A stretch of DNA of 24,235 nucleotides from DATJYV01 sp035499415 (GCA_035499415.1 DATJYV010000237.1:1-24235); one strand, 5' to 3'. Numbered from the stretch's first letter, positions 1 through 8,259 are shown. Made by a program: numbers and translations. Notes: generated from the sequence alone by a model not told the origin.

Positions 1-870
1 CGTCCCGAGCATGACAAACTGGAGAAGGACGCACGGGTCGACTTCACGCCGCATTGCCTCAAGGTCCTTGAACGCATGAAGATCGACGTGGTGATCAGCA
101 TCGGTGGTGACGACACGCAGAGCTACGCCGCCCGGCTGCACAAGGAGGGATTCCCCGTCGTCTCCATACCCAAAACGATGGACAACGATGTCTTCGGGAC
201 CGATTACTGCATCGGATTTTCGACGGCTGTCACGCGGAGCGTGGACTTTATCACCGCGCTTCGAACCGTGGCCGGCTCACACGAACGCATCGCCGTGATC
301 GAACTCTTCGGGCGGAATTCCGGCGAGACGTCGCTCATCTCTGCCTACCTGGCCGGCGTCGACCGCGCGTTGATATCGGAGGTTCCGTTCGACGTCGAGA
401 AGCTCGCCAATCTCGTCGTGGATGATAAATCGCGCAATCCGAGCAACTATGCCATCGTGACCGTCTCCGAAGGAGCGCATCTGATCGGCGGACAGGTCGT
501 GGAATACGGCGAGGAAGATGCGTACGGCCACAAGAAATTGGGGGGGATTGGAGCGGTGACGGAGGCGGCACTTCGGAAGATTCTCGGAGTCCACACGGTC
601 TACCAGCAGCTTGCGTACCTCATGCGCAGCGGCGAGCCCGACGCGCTCGACCGGATGGTTGCCATCAGTTATGCGAACATTGCAACCGACCTCGCGTTGC
701 GCAAGGAGTTCGGAAAATTGGTTGCACTTCGCGAAGGGAAGTACACAACCGTGCCGCTTGAAATTTTGGGACAAGGAGTCAAGCGCGTGGACGTCGCCGA
801 GCTCTATGATGTGGAGGGCTACAAGCCGAAGGTCGCCCATCTTCTCGGCAAACCGATGTTTCTGTATTAA
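1..870 (+). CDS. 6-phosphofructokinase, PPi/mixed-substrate type (5' partial)
   Basis: Phosphorylates fructose 6-phosphate to fructose 1,6-bisphosphate in glycolysis (cytoplasm). The reading frame is open from base 1, so the N-terminus lies outside the window; the first in-frame ATG at 76 is internal. Visible motifs are GGDDT, PKTMDND, a GRNSGETS segment and SGEPDALDRMVA near the sugar-phosphate site. The second Asp in GGDDT and the Lys in PKT replace the two glycines of the E. coli ATP enzyme (GGDGS and PGTIDND). These two changes are the established signature of pyrophosphate use, so a PPi-dependent or mixed-substrate group III enzyme is inferred. The catalytic Asp of TMDND is present. Nothing looks truncated at the C-terminus. 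The following DUF309 gene begins 38 nt downstream. Confidence 0.93.
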   Translation, partial: RPEHDKLEKDARVDFTPHCLKVLERMKIDVVISIGGDDTQSYAARLHKEGFPVVSIPKTMDNDVFGTDYCIGFSTAVTRSVDFITALRTVAGSHERIAVIELFGRNSGETSLISAYLAGVDRALISEVPFDVEKLANLVVDDKSRNPSNYAIVTVSEGAHLIGGQVVEYGEEDAYGHKKLGGIGAVTEAALRKILGVHTVYQQLAYLMRSGEPDALDRMVAISYANIATDLALRKEFGKLVALREGKYTTVPLEILGQGVKRVDVAELYDVEGYKPKVAHLLGKPMFLY

Positions 871-908
871 GAGGGCGAGCGCCGAGAGTAGAAACCTGTC
901 TTCCGATC

Positions 909-1376
909 GTGTCCAGACTCATTCCAAAGAAGAGCGTTCGCGAGATCGACCCGCGGTCGCTTGAAGAGCCCGGCCTCTCTCCCGAACAATGGAAACGATA
1001 CACGCACGGCGCCGACCTTTTTAACCGAGGGGCCTTCTGGGAGGCGCACGAGATTTGGGAAGGAGTGTGGAGGGAACGGGAAGAGGATTCCCGCATTTTC
1101 TTCCAGGGGATCATTCAGGCCGCAGCCGCGTACCACCTCGTTTTTTCCGCGAGGCGCTATACCGGCGCTCTCAACAATTTCTCCAAGGCCTTGACCAAGC
1201 TTGCGCTGTTCTCTGACACCTTCCTCGGTCTTGATGTTGATGCCATCCGCCGCCGGCTTGGAGAAGCCAAAGACACGCTCGTCGTCCTTGGTCCCGAAAA
1301 GATATCGCAATTTCCTCGCTCACTTGTTCCCGCACTCGACATCCGCCGCCAAAACCCAAACCGATCCGCCCCGTAA
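909..1376 (+). CDS. DUF309 family protein
   Basis: A 155-residue cytoplasmic helical protein. The segment LFNRGAFWEAHEIWEGVW (about residues 37-54) is the family hallmark of DUF309, followed by a helix with FFQGIIQAAAAYH and a second conserved region with ALNNFSKAL. The biochemical function of DUF309 is not established. The chosen start is GTG at 909, because no ATG lies upstream in frame after the preceding stop and the conserved domain begins about 30 residues later; the ribosome-binding site is poor, so the start is uncertain. The C-terminal tail after about residue 130 (rich in Arg, Pro, Asn) looks unconserved. It follows the phosphofructokinase gene in the same direction and may be cotranscribed. 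Confidence 0.85.
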   Translation: MSRLIPKKSVREIDPRSLEEPGLSPEQWKRYTHGADLFNRGAFWEAHEIWEGVWREREEDSRIFFQGIIQAAAAYHLVFSARRYTGALNNFSKALTKLALFSDTFLGLDVDAIRRRLGEAKDTLVVLGPEKISQFPRSLVPALDIRRQNPNRSAP

Positions 1377-1660
1377 CGTCAACCTTAATCTCCAACTTAT
1401 TCCTTCGCTTAAATTCGCTCGTCTTCGGCAGCGTCTTATTTCCAAGCAACCGTCACCCCAAACTTTGGGCCGGAGGCCCATCAGCCTCTGGCTAAGGTTC
1501 CGGGTGTGTGAACGTCAAATGGTGAAACCCCGTGACGAAGCACGGGGCAAGCAAGTTCAGCATGATGCTTCCTTAATAAGTTGGAGCTTGCTGCATTAAG
1601 GAGACTACCTCGTCCTCCCGCTTCTTGTCTCCCGCTCCAACTTTGCTTATCTTTCCGCCG
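1377..1660. repeat. Hairpin-rich intergenic element (possible dispersed repeat or structured RNA)
   Basis: About 280 nt without a convincing gene. Several inverted repeats lie in close succession. GCCGGAGG at 1469-1476 pairs with CCTCTGGC at 1485-1492 (one G-U). CCCCGTG at 1528-1534 pairs perfectly with CACGGGG at 1541-1547 around a 6-nt loop. CCTTAAT at 1571-1577 pairs with ATTAAGG at 1595-1601. AAGTTGGAGC at 1578-1587 pairs perfectly with GCTCCAACTT at 1634-1643. No T-run follows the CCCCGTG hairpin, so it is not a typical intrinsic terminator. The density of symmetric segments is higher than in other gaps of the window. Whether it is a dispersed repeat cannot be decided from one copy. Confidence 0.4.
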
Positions 1661-1855
1661 ATGAAGACGGAAGACTCCGCCGATTTTCTCTGCCCCTGGT
1701 GTCTGCAAGAAAACGAGGTGTGGGTGGAGCTGCCGGCGGGATCGGATCAAACGTTCACGCAGGATTGCGCCGTTTGTTGCCGGCCTGTCGTCATCCACTG
1801 CACTGTTGCGAAAGAAACGGGTGAGCTTGCCGTCGATGTCGAGCAGGAATCCTGA
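1661..1855 (+). CDS. CPXCG-motif cysteine-rich small protein
   Basis: A 64-residue protein with CPWC at residues 11-14 and DCAVCCRPV at 35-43, plus Cys47. This arrangement (CPxC, then about 20 residues, then DCxVCCRP) is that of the small Cys-rich CPXCG family, presumed zinc-ribbon-like; the molecular role is unknown. The usual Gly after the second Cys is Leu here. The ATG at 1661 is preferred over an in-frame TTG at 1625, because the TTG would add 12 residues that do not look conserved and its codon lies inside the inverted-repeat region upstream. It stops 58 nt before rtcB, in the same direction. Confidence 0.8.
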   Translation: MKTEDSADFLCPWCLQENEVWVELPAGSDQTFTQDCAVCCRPVVIHCTVAKETGELAVDVEQES

Positions 1856-1913
1856 ACGATTTGGGGCTCACGGGCGAAGCGGAAGGATCAATTCCTAGTC
1901 TGTCGGTGGCCTG

Positions 1914-3092
1914 ATGCCGGTCCGCAAAGTACTCCGGGGGTCCTGCGTCCCGGTTCGCGTGTGGACCGACGACCTCGAAGAAGAAGCCGAGCGCCAGCTT
2001 CTGCAGCTTGCATCCCTTCCCTTCGTGTTCCATCACATTGCGGTCATGCCCGACGTCCATGCCGGACGGGGTTCAACGATCGGCACTGTCTACGTTTCGC
2101 GCGACACGATTATTCCAGCGGCGGTCGGCGTCGACATCGGATGCGGAATGGCTGCGGTGCAAATGCCGTTTACCCTCGGACGCCTCGAGGGAAAAATTCC
2201 GGAACTGAGGGCTGCGATCGAGCGCTCGATCCCGGTTGGTTTTCATCAGCGTCGCGACCCGGTGCCGGACTCGGTCAAGTGGAATGGATGGGAGAATTTT
2301 CCCCTCCTCACGCCGCATGTCCGGGATCTGTTCCAGAAGGCGCGGTGCCAGCATGGGACTCTGGGAGGCGGGAACCACTTCATCGAGGTTTGCGTCGACC
2401 CGGAAGAAAATCTCTGGGTCCTTCTCCACAGCGGAAGCAGGAACATCGGAAAAACCCTTGCCGACGTCCACATCGACATTGCGGAAGAGCAGATGAAGCT
2501 CCACGGCGTCCAACTTCCCCACCGCGATTTCTCATACCTGCGTGCCGGTACCGAAGAATGCCGCCAATATTTGTTCGATGTGCATTGGGCGCAGGCCTAT
2601 GCTCTCAAGAACCGCGAGATCATGCTTGCGCTGATATTGGAAGACGCGGCGCGCCTGCTCAATGGCGGTGAGAAATTCGACCCCCTCGTGCGTGTCAACT
2701 GCCACCACAATTACGTTGCGGAAGAAGTGCATTTTGGAGAACCGGTGTACGTCACGCGAAAAGGCGCGATCCGGGCGGAGAAAGGGGACGACGGTATCGT
2801 TCCCGGGTCGATGGGAACCAAATCGTTTATCGTCCGCGGATTGGGCAATCCTGACTCGTTCAACTCTGCGAGTCATGGGGCGGGCCGCAGGATGTCTCGC
2901 ACGAAGGCGCGGTCGATGTTCACGGAAAAAGATCTCGTCAGCCAGACGCGAGGCGTGGAGTGCCGGAAGGACAAGGGGGTGATCGATGAGATTCCCCAGG
3001 CATACAAGAACATCGAAACGGTGCTGGAAAACGAGAATGACCTCGTCGAGCCGGTGGTTGCGCTCAAGCAAGTGCTCTGTGTGAAGGGATGA
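1914..3092 (+). CDS. rtcB: RtcB-family RNA ligase (3'-phosphate/5'-OH)
   Basis: GTP- and Mn-dependent ligase joining RNA 2',3'-cyclic-phosphate or 3'-phosphate ends to 5'-OH ends, used in RNA repair or tRNA splicing. The 392-residue length matches the short bacterial form. Visible landmarks are VMPDVHAGRGSTIG (44-57), VGVDIGCGM with Asp74 and Cys78, GGGNHF with Asn154/His155, HSGSRNIGK with His172, NCHHNY with His264/265, PGSMGTKSF, and SASHGAGR, where His321 is the expected guanylated histidine. All metal ligands and the nucleophile appear intact. There is no archease, RtcA or RtcR gene next to it. The 22-nt gap to mutS suggests cotranscription. Start ATG 1914 has only a weak ribosome-binding site. 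Confidence 0.95.
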   Translation: MPVRKVLRGSCVPVRVWTDDLEEEAERQLLQLASLPFVFHHIAVMPDVHAGRGSTIGTVYVSRDTIIPAAVGVDIGCGMAAVQMPFTLGRLEGKIPELRAAIERSIPVGFHQRRDPVPDSVKWNGWENFPLLTPHVRDLFQKARCQHGTLGGGNHFIEVCVDPEENLWVLLHSGSRNIGKTLADVHIDIAEEQMKLHGVQLPHRDFSYLRAGTEECRQYLFDVHWAQAYALKNREIMLALILEDAARLLNGGEKFDPLVRVNCHHNYVAEEVHFGEPVYVTRKGAIRAEKGDDGIVPGSMGTKSFIVRGLGNPDSFNSASHGAGRRMSRTKARSMFTEKDLVSQTRGVECRKDKGVIDEIPQAYKNIETVLENENDLVEPVVALKQVLCVKG

Positions 3093-3114
3093 ATTTGACC
3101 GTCAGGATCGGTTG

Positions 3115-5745
3115 ATGTCGACTCCGCTGATGAAACAGTACGCGCAGGTCAAGGCGCGGTATCCCGGCACCATCCTATTGTTCCGGATGGGGGATTTCTA
3201 TGAGACGTTCGATGAGGATGCGAAGACGACGGCGCGTGTCCTGAGCATCGTGCTCACAAAGCGGGGCAACGGCGCGGCGGGGGAGATCCCGCTCGCGGGC
3301 TTCCCGTACCACGCGCTCGATTCCTATCTCCCCAAACTCCTCCGCGCAGGCCATCGTGTCGCCATCTGTGAACAACTCGAGGACCCGAAAGTCGCGAAGG
3401 GGATCGTGAAGCGCGACGTGATCGAAGTCGTAACGCCCGGAGTTCTTTTCTCCGACAAGATCCTCCAGCAGAAACAGAATAACTTCCTCGCGTCGCTTTC
3501 TCTCCCGTCGGCCCTGGCCACGGGAGCCGATGTCGTGGGCTTTGCGTTTGTCGACGTCTCGACGGGAGAATTCGGCGTGAGCGAGTTTCCCCTCCGCGAG
3601 CTCCGCGAGCGAATTGGCGCACTCAACGTCTCGGAGCTCCTGGTCCAGAAGCGGGATGCGGAAGGAATCACAAAACTTCTGGCGGATGCGTACCGCGGGC
3701 TCATCACGCGCGTGGAGGATTGGGTGTTCAACGATGAGTACGGGTTCGAACTGCTCGTCCGTCACTTCAACACGCAATCGCTCAAGGGATTCGGGATCGA
3801 AGAGATGCCCCGTGGAATCGTCGCCGCCGGAGCGGTCGTCAATTATTTGCAGGAAACGCAAAAGTCCAACCTTCTCCACATCCGGAAGATCGTCCCGGTC
3901 GTGCACGGCGAAAGCATTCTCCTCGACCGATCCACGAAAAGAAATCTCGAAATCTCCTCCACGCTTGCGGGCGAGGTCGACGGCTCGCTGTTTTCCGTCC
4001 TCGACCGCACCGTGACGCCGATGGGAGGACGCTTGCTGAAAGCGTGGGTCAATAATCCTCTCAGGCGGCAGGATGCAATCGAGGAGCGGCTCGATGCCGT
4101 GGACGCTCTTTTCAAGGACCGGAGTGTCCGGCGGCGGCTGCGGGATGCCCTTCGCCCCATCGGCGACCTCGAACGCCTGACCGCCAAGGTCGCCACCGGC
4201 CGATGCATACCTCGCGAGCTTGTCCATTTAAGCTCGACCCTCGAATCGATCCCTCCGCTGAAGGAGACGGTGGAAGCCGTTCGCTTCGAATCTCTCCAGG
4301 CCTTTGTGCAGGGGCTCGACGCGCTGGCCGAAGTTTCGACCCGGATCCGCACGGCGATGAACAACGACCCCCCGGCCACGCTCCGCGAAGGCGCGGTCAT
4401 CCGAAAGGGCTACAATGCCGAGCTCGACGAAATTCGCGCGGCAGCATTCGGCGCAAAAGACTGGATCGCACAGCTTCAAAAAAGGGAGCGGGAACGGACG
4501 GGCATCTCGTCATTGAAGATCGGCTTCACCGGCGTATTCGGTTACTACATTGAGATCACGAACACGCACAAGGACAAGGTTCCGCCGGATTACATCCGGA
4601 AGCAGACGCTGACGAACGCGGAACGCTACGTGACACCGGCATTGCAGGAATACGAGGAGAAAATCCTTCGGGCAGACGAGCGGATTCTCGCGCTCGAGAC
4701 GCAGTTATTCAACGATCTCCGGGAGCATGTGGCCCAGCATGCGCTCGCCATTCAGCAAAATGCGCATATTCTGGCGACGCTCGATTGTTTCGCTGCTCTT
4801 GCAGATGTCGCGGCCGAGTACGGCTACGTGAAACCCGCGATTGAGGATTCCGACGCGCTCGAGATCGTCGGCGGACGGCATCCCGTTCTCGAACGCCTGC
4901 TGCCGCCGGGGGAACAATACACGCCGAATGATGTACGCCTGAATTCCGACGCCGAGCAGATCATGATTATCACCGGGCCAAACATGAGCGGAAAATCGAG
5001 TTACCTCCGGCAGACCGGTTTGATCGTGCTCCTGGCGCATGTCGGCAGCTTCGTCCCGGCCTCCTCCGCGCGAATCGGCCTCGTCGACCGCATTTTCACC
5101 CGGGTTGGCGCAAACGACAACATCGCGGCGGGCGAAAGCACGTTCCTCGTGGAGATGCACGAGGCGGCGAATATCGTCAACACGGCGACCCGACGGAGCC
5201 TGATCCTCCTGGACGAGGTGGGGCGGGGCACGAGCACATTCGACGGGATCAGCATCGCCTGGGCGCTCACGGAATTCCTTCACCAACGGATCGGCGCCAA
5301 GACGCTCTTTGCGACCCACTACCACGAACTGAATCAGCTGGCAGATATCCTTCCGCGCGTCAGGAATTTCAAGGTCGACGTCCGCGAATACGGCGACAAG
5401 GTGATCTTTCTGCACAAGGTCGTTCCGGGCTTCGCGGATCATTCGTACGGAATTCAGGTGGCTCAGATGGCCGGCCTTCCCGACGAATTGACCGCACGCG
5501 CAAAAGAAATTTTGAAAAACCTTGAGGGGTCGGGCATCCTCGTCCACGGAGACCCGTCGCAATCTCCATCCGGCAGTGGCGACGCATCCGTCCAGCTCAC
5601 GATATTCGAGCCGCAGGACGACGCGATGAAACAGGAATTGAAGAACATTGACCCGGAAAAAATCACGCCTCTCGATGCCCTCCAGATTCTGACAGCCCTG
5701 CGAAAAAAATATATAGCGCAAGAAGACACCCGGAGAACAAAATGA
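3115..5745 (+). CDS. mutS: DNA mismatch repair protein MutS
   Basis: Recognises base mismatches and small loops and, with ATP, recruits MutL. It is 876 residues, typical for full-length MutS. The mismatch-reading FYE triad is at residues 28-30 (GDFYETF). The connector and clamp domains follow, with the conserved GYYIEIT segment. The ATPase has Walker A GPNMSGKS at 621-628, the Walker B DE pair at 700-701 followed by VGRGTSTFDG, and THYHE at 734-738. The C-terminal helix (LDALQILTALRKKY) is the dimer/tetramer element. ATG 3115 is chosen over the TTG directly before it because AGGA at 3104-3107 sits 7 nt upstream. No mutL is in the window. Its stop overlaps the next start (ATGA). Confidence 0.98.
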   Translation: MSTPLMKQYAQVKARYPGTILLFRMGDFYETFDEDAKTTARVLSIVLTKRGNGAAGEIPLAGFPYHALDSYLPKLLRAGHRVAICEQLEDPKVAKGIVKRDVIEVVTPGVLFSDKILQQKQNNFLASLSLPSALATGADVVGFAFVDVSTGEFGVSEFPLRELRERIGALNVSELLVQKRDAEGITKLLADAYRGLITRVEDWVFNDEYGFELLVRHFNTQSLKGFGIEEMPRGIVAAGAVVNYLQETQKSNLLHIRKIVPVVHGESILLDRSTKRNLEISSTLAGEVDGSLFSVLDRTVTPMGGRLLKAWVNNPLRRQDAIEERLDAVDALFKDRSVRRRLRDALRPIGDLERLTAKVATGRCIPRELVHLSSTLESIPPLKETVEAVRFESLQAFVQGLDALAEVSTRIRTAMNNDPPATLREGAVIRKGYNAELDEIRAAAFGAKDWIAQLQKRERERTGISSLKIGFTGVFGYYIEITNTHKDKVPPDYIRKQTLTNAERYVTPALQEYEEKILRADERILALETQLFNDLREHVAQHALAIQQNAHILATLDCFAALADVAAEYGYVKPAIEDSDALEIVGGRHPVLERLLPPGEQYTPNDVRLNSDAEQIMIITGPNMSGKSSYLRQTGLIVLLAHVGSFVPASSARIGLVDRIFTRVGANDNIAAGESTFLVEMHEAANIVNTATRRSLILLDEVGRGTSTFDGISIAWALTEFLHQRIGAKTLFATHYHELNQLADILPRVRNFKVDVREYGDKVIFLHKVVPGFADHSYGIQVAQMAGLPDELTARAKEILKNLEGSGILVHGDPSQSPSGSGDASVQLTIFEPQDDAMKQELKNIDPEKITPLDALQILTALRKKYIAQEDTRRTK

Positions 5746-6245
5746 CGAAGGAAGAAATGCTCGACCTGGTCCGCTTCGACGCGTGGGCCACCGACCGAAC
5801 GCTGGAAAGTGTCTCGGCGCTGACGCGGGAGCAGTACGAAAAGGATCTCGGCTCAAGCCATGGAGGCGTGCGCGGCACGCTGGTGCACACATTTTCCGCC
5901 GACACGATTTGGTTTGCACGATGGCAGGGAGAATCGCCGACCAAAGCCATCTCTGCGGAGGAGGTGCCGACACTCGACGCTCTGAAGTCCCGGTGGAAGG
6001 AATATCAGCAACGGCTCGAGGCATATGTCCGCGGCCTGGACGACCGGTCTCTTCACGCGCCGTTCGGGTACAAAGACTTCAAGGGGAATCCGTACACGGT
6101 ACCGCTTCAGAATCAGATTCAGCACAAAGTAAATCACTCGTCGTACCATCGTGGCCAGGTCGTGACGATGCTCAGGCAGCTCGGCGCCAAACCCCAAAGC
6201 ACCGACCTGATACAATACTTTCGACTTCCCCTGAACCGTGGCTGA
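5742..6245 (+). CDS. DinB-fold metal-binding protein
   Basis: A 167-residue four-helix-bundle protein of the DinB/DfsB (YfiT-like) superfamily. The metal-binding histidines are visible: His49 in TLVHTF, and His132 and His136 in NHSSYHRGQ, the standard DinB triad. Family members include thiol-dependent transferases (bacillithiol, mycothiol) and many without known activity, so no substrate is assigned. The ATG lies inside the mutS stop (ATGA), indicating translational coupling. The 3' end overlaps the next gene by 8 nt. Despite the name there is no relation to DNA polymerase IV. Placement behind mutS is suggestive of stress response but proves nothing. Confidence 0.92.
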   Translation: MTKEEMLDLVRFDAWATDRTLESVSALTREQYEKDLGSSHGGVRGTLVHTFSADTIWFARWQGESPTKAISAEEVPTLDALKSRWKEYQQRLEAYVRGLDDRSLHAPFGYKDFKGNPYTVPLQNQIQHKVNHSSYHRGQVVTMLRQLGAKPQSTDLIQYFRLPLNRG

Positions 6246-6879
6246 GACGAGCTTTCCGGAAATTCATCGGCACCGGCTTTCGCACATCCATCCTCTTCGT
6301 GTCGACTCCGCGATACTTGAACCGATATTCGCAGAAAGTTGTTCGGTTGCGCACTGCAACGCGCATTGCTGCCGCGAGGGAGTTCTTGTCGACCTTGGGG
6401 AGCGGGATGCCATTCTCCACAATGCCGAGACAATCAAGAAGTACCTCGAACCCCGCCAGGAACACGACCCGGCCCGCTGGTTCGAGTCGGAGGAGTCGGA
6501 TTCGGACTTTCCCTCCGGCCGGTGCGCCGGTACGCGCACGACAGATTTCGGTTGCGTATTCCTTGACTCACACGGACTTTGCGTCCTCCAGACGGCGGCG
6601 ACAAACGAAGGCATGGGACGTTTTGCGCTGAAACCGTTCTATTGCGTCTCCTATCCGCTGACGATTGAGCGGGGCGTTTTGACGGTCATGGAACCGGCGT
6701 TTGCCAACCGTACCGTTTGCTGCAGCCCTGTCCCGCGAGGATCGAGAAAAGTGTCCGAGACGCATCGGGAAGAGCTGGAATTCATGCTGGGAGCGGATGG
6801 GTTGAGGGATTTCGACGGGCTGATTTCCGCGAATGCATCAGCAATCGATCAACACAATGAAAGGTCCGGTTCCGCGTGA
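6238..6879 (+). CDS. Cysteine-rich DUF3109 family protein
   Basis: A 213-residue protein with ten cysteines: 35, 40, 44, 45, 96, 106, 115, 136 and a CC pair at 161-162. The pattern C-x4-C-x3-CC near the N-terminus, a later CVFLDSHGLCVLQ block and KPFYCVSYPL matches the DUF3109 family, relatives of the YkgJ-type putative Zn or Fe-S cluster proteins; the function is unknown. Start is GTG 6238, overlapping the DinB-gene stop by 8 nt. The first 25 residues are His/Arg-rich and may not be conserved. The gene ends in a GTGA overlap with the next start, so it is part of a tightly coupled chain starting at mutS. Confidence 0.8.
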   Translation: MAETSFPEIHRHRLSHIHPLRVDSAILEPIFAESCSVAHCNAHCCREGVLVDLGERDAILHNAETIKKYLEPRQEHDPARWFESEESDSDFPSGRCAGTRTTDFGCVFLDSHGLCVLQTAATNEGMGRFALKPFYCVSYPLTIERGVLTVMEPAFANRTVCCSPVPRGSRKVSETHREELEFMLGADGLRDFDGLISANASAIDQHNERSGSA

Positions 6880-7883
6880 TTAAGAGAAGGGACTTCCTGC
6901 GAAACGGCTCTCTTCTCCTTGCGAGTGCAGCGCTCGGGTCCCTGCCGAAACGTTCGATTCTCGGGTCGGAGGGGCTTCCAGAAAATCTCCTTTCCCATGA
7001 CGGGAAGATTATTGTCGAAGTTTTCCTTCGCGGAGGCATGGACGGGCTGATGGCGGTCTCGCCGCGCCGGGACGACGGCCTGCGTCGGCTTCGGCCTTCA
7101 CTTTTCATGGGCCGAAGGACCTCGGCATCGAGCGACCGGTTGCTTCAACTCAACGACGACCTGGGTCTGCATCCAGCATTCAAACCTCTCTTTGATCTCT
7201 ACCAGCATGGCGAGCTCGCGATTGTCAGCGGAATCGGAACGGATGCGATTCATCGCTCGCATGAAAGCGCAGTAAAATCCCTCGACCGCGCAAGATTTCA
7301 GTCGCGTCCTGCGGAGCCGACTCCTGCTCAGAGGTATGAGGGACAGACGACGGGGTCGGGTCGTTCACAATCGACTGTGAATCGCTCGGAGAGTATTGGC
7401 CGACAGCTTCAGAGAGCAGCATCGACGATCAAAGCGGGAACGGCGATGCGATATATGACGACCGAGATGAGAGGTTGGGATACTCACGTCCACCAGGGGA
7501 CGTTGGAAGGGGAATTTGCGTCGAAGGCCGGGGAGCTATCGGCCGCCATCGGGAGTTTCTGGGACGACATGCGGCCGCTTCATGGGGAGGTGATTGTGTT
7601 CACAACGACAGAATTTGGCAGAAGCGTGCGTGAGAATAGTTCCAGAGGCACAGACCACGGCTGGGCGTCCTGCTCGTTCGTGCTTGGTGGATCTGTAAGG
7701 GGAGGTGAAGTCTATAGAGCGAAGCCCCGCGTAGTTCGGACCAAAGATGAGCTCGCCGAATTCACACCTTCCATCCACTCTCATACCCTCTTTTCCCGCC
7801 TGGTCGTCGGTCACCTCAGTCCCGCATTATCCGATGCGGGCGACAGCGGATCGATCCCCCTCAAGTATCTCCTCAGTACTTGA
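6876..7883 (+). CDS. Tat-exported DUF1501 protein, internally shortened
   Basis: A 335-residue protein starting at GTG 6876 (overlapping the previous stop by 4 nt). It opens with a twin-arginine-like signal KRRDFLRNGSLLLASAALG. DUF1501 landmarks are VEVFLRGGMDGL, LGLHPAF, AIVSGIGTDAIHRSHESA, RGWDTHVHQGTLEG, TTEFGRSVRENSSRGTDHGWA and VLGGSVRGGEVY. DUF1501 proteins belong to the alkaline-phosphatase-like fold and are usually around 390-430 residues, often paired with DUF1800 genes. Here the central segment between RSHESA and GWDTH is only about 70 residues and lacks the usual GWL-R-type region. The C-terminal tail is also unusual. No stop or frameshift is visible, so it is an in-frame shortened form. 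No DUF1800 neighbour is present. Confidence 0.8.
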   Translation: MIKRRDFLRNGSLLLASAALGSLPKRSILGSEGLPENLLSHDGKIIVEVFLRGGMDGLMAVSPRRDDGLRRLRPSLFMGRRTSASSDRLLQLNDDLGLHPAFKPLFDLYQHGELAIVSGIGTDAIHRSHESAVKSLDRARFQSRPAEPTPAQRYEGQTTGSGRSQSTVNRSESIGRQLQRAASTIKAGTAMRYMTTEMRGWDTHVHQGTLEGEFASKAGELSAAIGSFWDDMRPLHGEVIVFTTTEFGRSVRENSSRGTDHGWASCSFVLGGSVRGGEVYRAKPRVVRTKDELAEFTPSIHSHTLFSRLVVGHLSPALSDAGDSGSIPLKYLLST

Positions 7884-8182
7884 CCTGAAGCGTCGCACGT
7901 TTTATCGTTCCTTTCGGCTCTCCCTACCCGGGGCCGTCTTCACAATAGAGCGGCCGTGACGTCGTGCTGCACAACGTCAACATACTTCGCCGATAACATG
8001 CAACGAGGTGTTCGCCGCGTCCAGCGGATCCCGCTGTACTCGGGTCATCGATCCGAGTTTCCCGGGCGAAAGGGGATCGAACGAGGTCGTGGGACCAAGA
8101 TCGCGCGCGAGAATCAGGCGTCGAGAATCTTCATGCTGGCTCATCGACCCATGCCCCGCCTTTGGACGTCCATGTCTCGAAA

Positions 8183-8211
8183 TTGATTTTCAGGCGAACA
8201 TTCTCTATTTT
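8183..8211 (+). promoter_or_regulatory. Putative sigma70-type promoter for the cyclase gene
   Basis: TTGATT at 8183-8188 and TATTTT at 8206-8211 are separated by exactly 17 nt. Transcription would start near 8218, about 50 nt before the preferred start codon and upstream of the AAAAGGG ribosome-binding site. Prediction from sequence only. Confidence 0.4.
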
Positions 8212-8252
8212 TTTTGCGCACCAGCCGATCGTTTTCCCGGTATTTTCCTCTT

Positions 8253-8259
8253 AAAAGGG
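8253..8259 (+). promoter_or_regulatory. Ribosome-binding site deciding the cyclase start
   Basis: AAAAGGG lies 8 nt before TTG 8268. The upstream in-frame TTG at 8214 sits in a T-rich promoter tract without any Shine-Dalgarno sequence, so 8268 is preferred. Confidence 0.5.

Noticed and set aside
1528..1547. CCCCGTG/CACGGGG hairpin as an intrinsic terminator for the DUF309 gene
   Set aside because: It is about 150 nt downstream of the stop codon and is not followed by a T-run.
1501..1605. Group II intron or transposon end in the hairpin-rich region
   Set aside because: A GTGTG string is present but no domain V-like structure, no reverse transcriptase or transposase gene and no flanking target duplication were seen.
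3175..4227. Minus-strand open frame (350 codons) opposite the 5' half of mutS
   Set aside because: Shadow of the mutS frame. No family motifs, and codon pattern explained by the opposite strand.
4705..6024. Long minus-strand open frame (439 codons) opposite the 3' half of mutS
   Set aside because: It is antisense to clear MutS and DinB-fold coding sequence, has an Arg-rich composition typical of GC-rich shadow frames and shows no recognisable domain.
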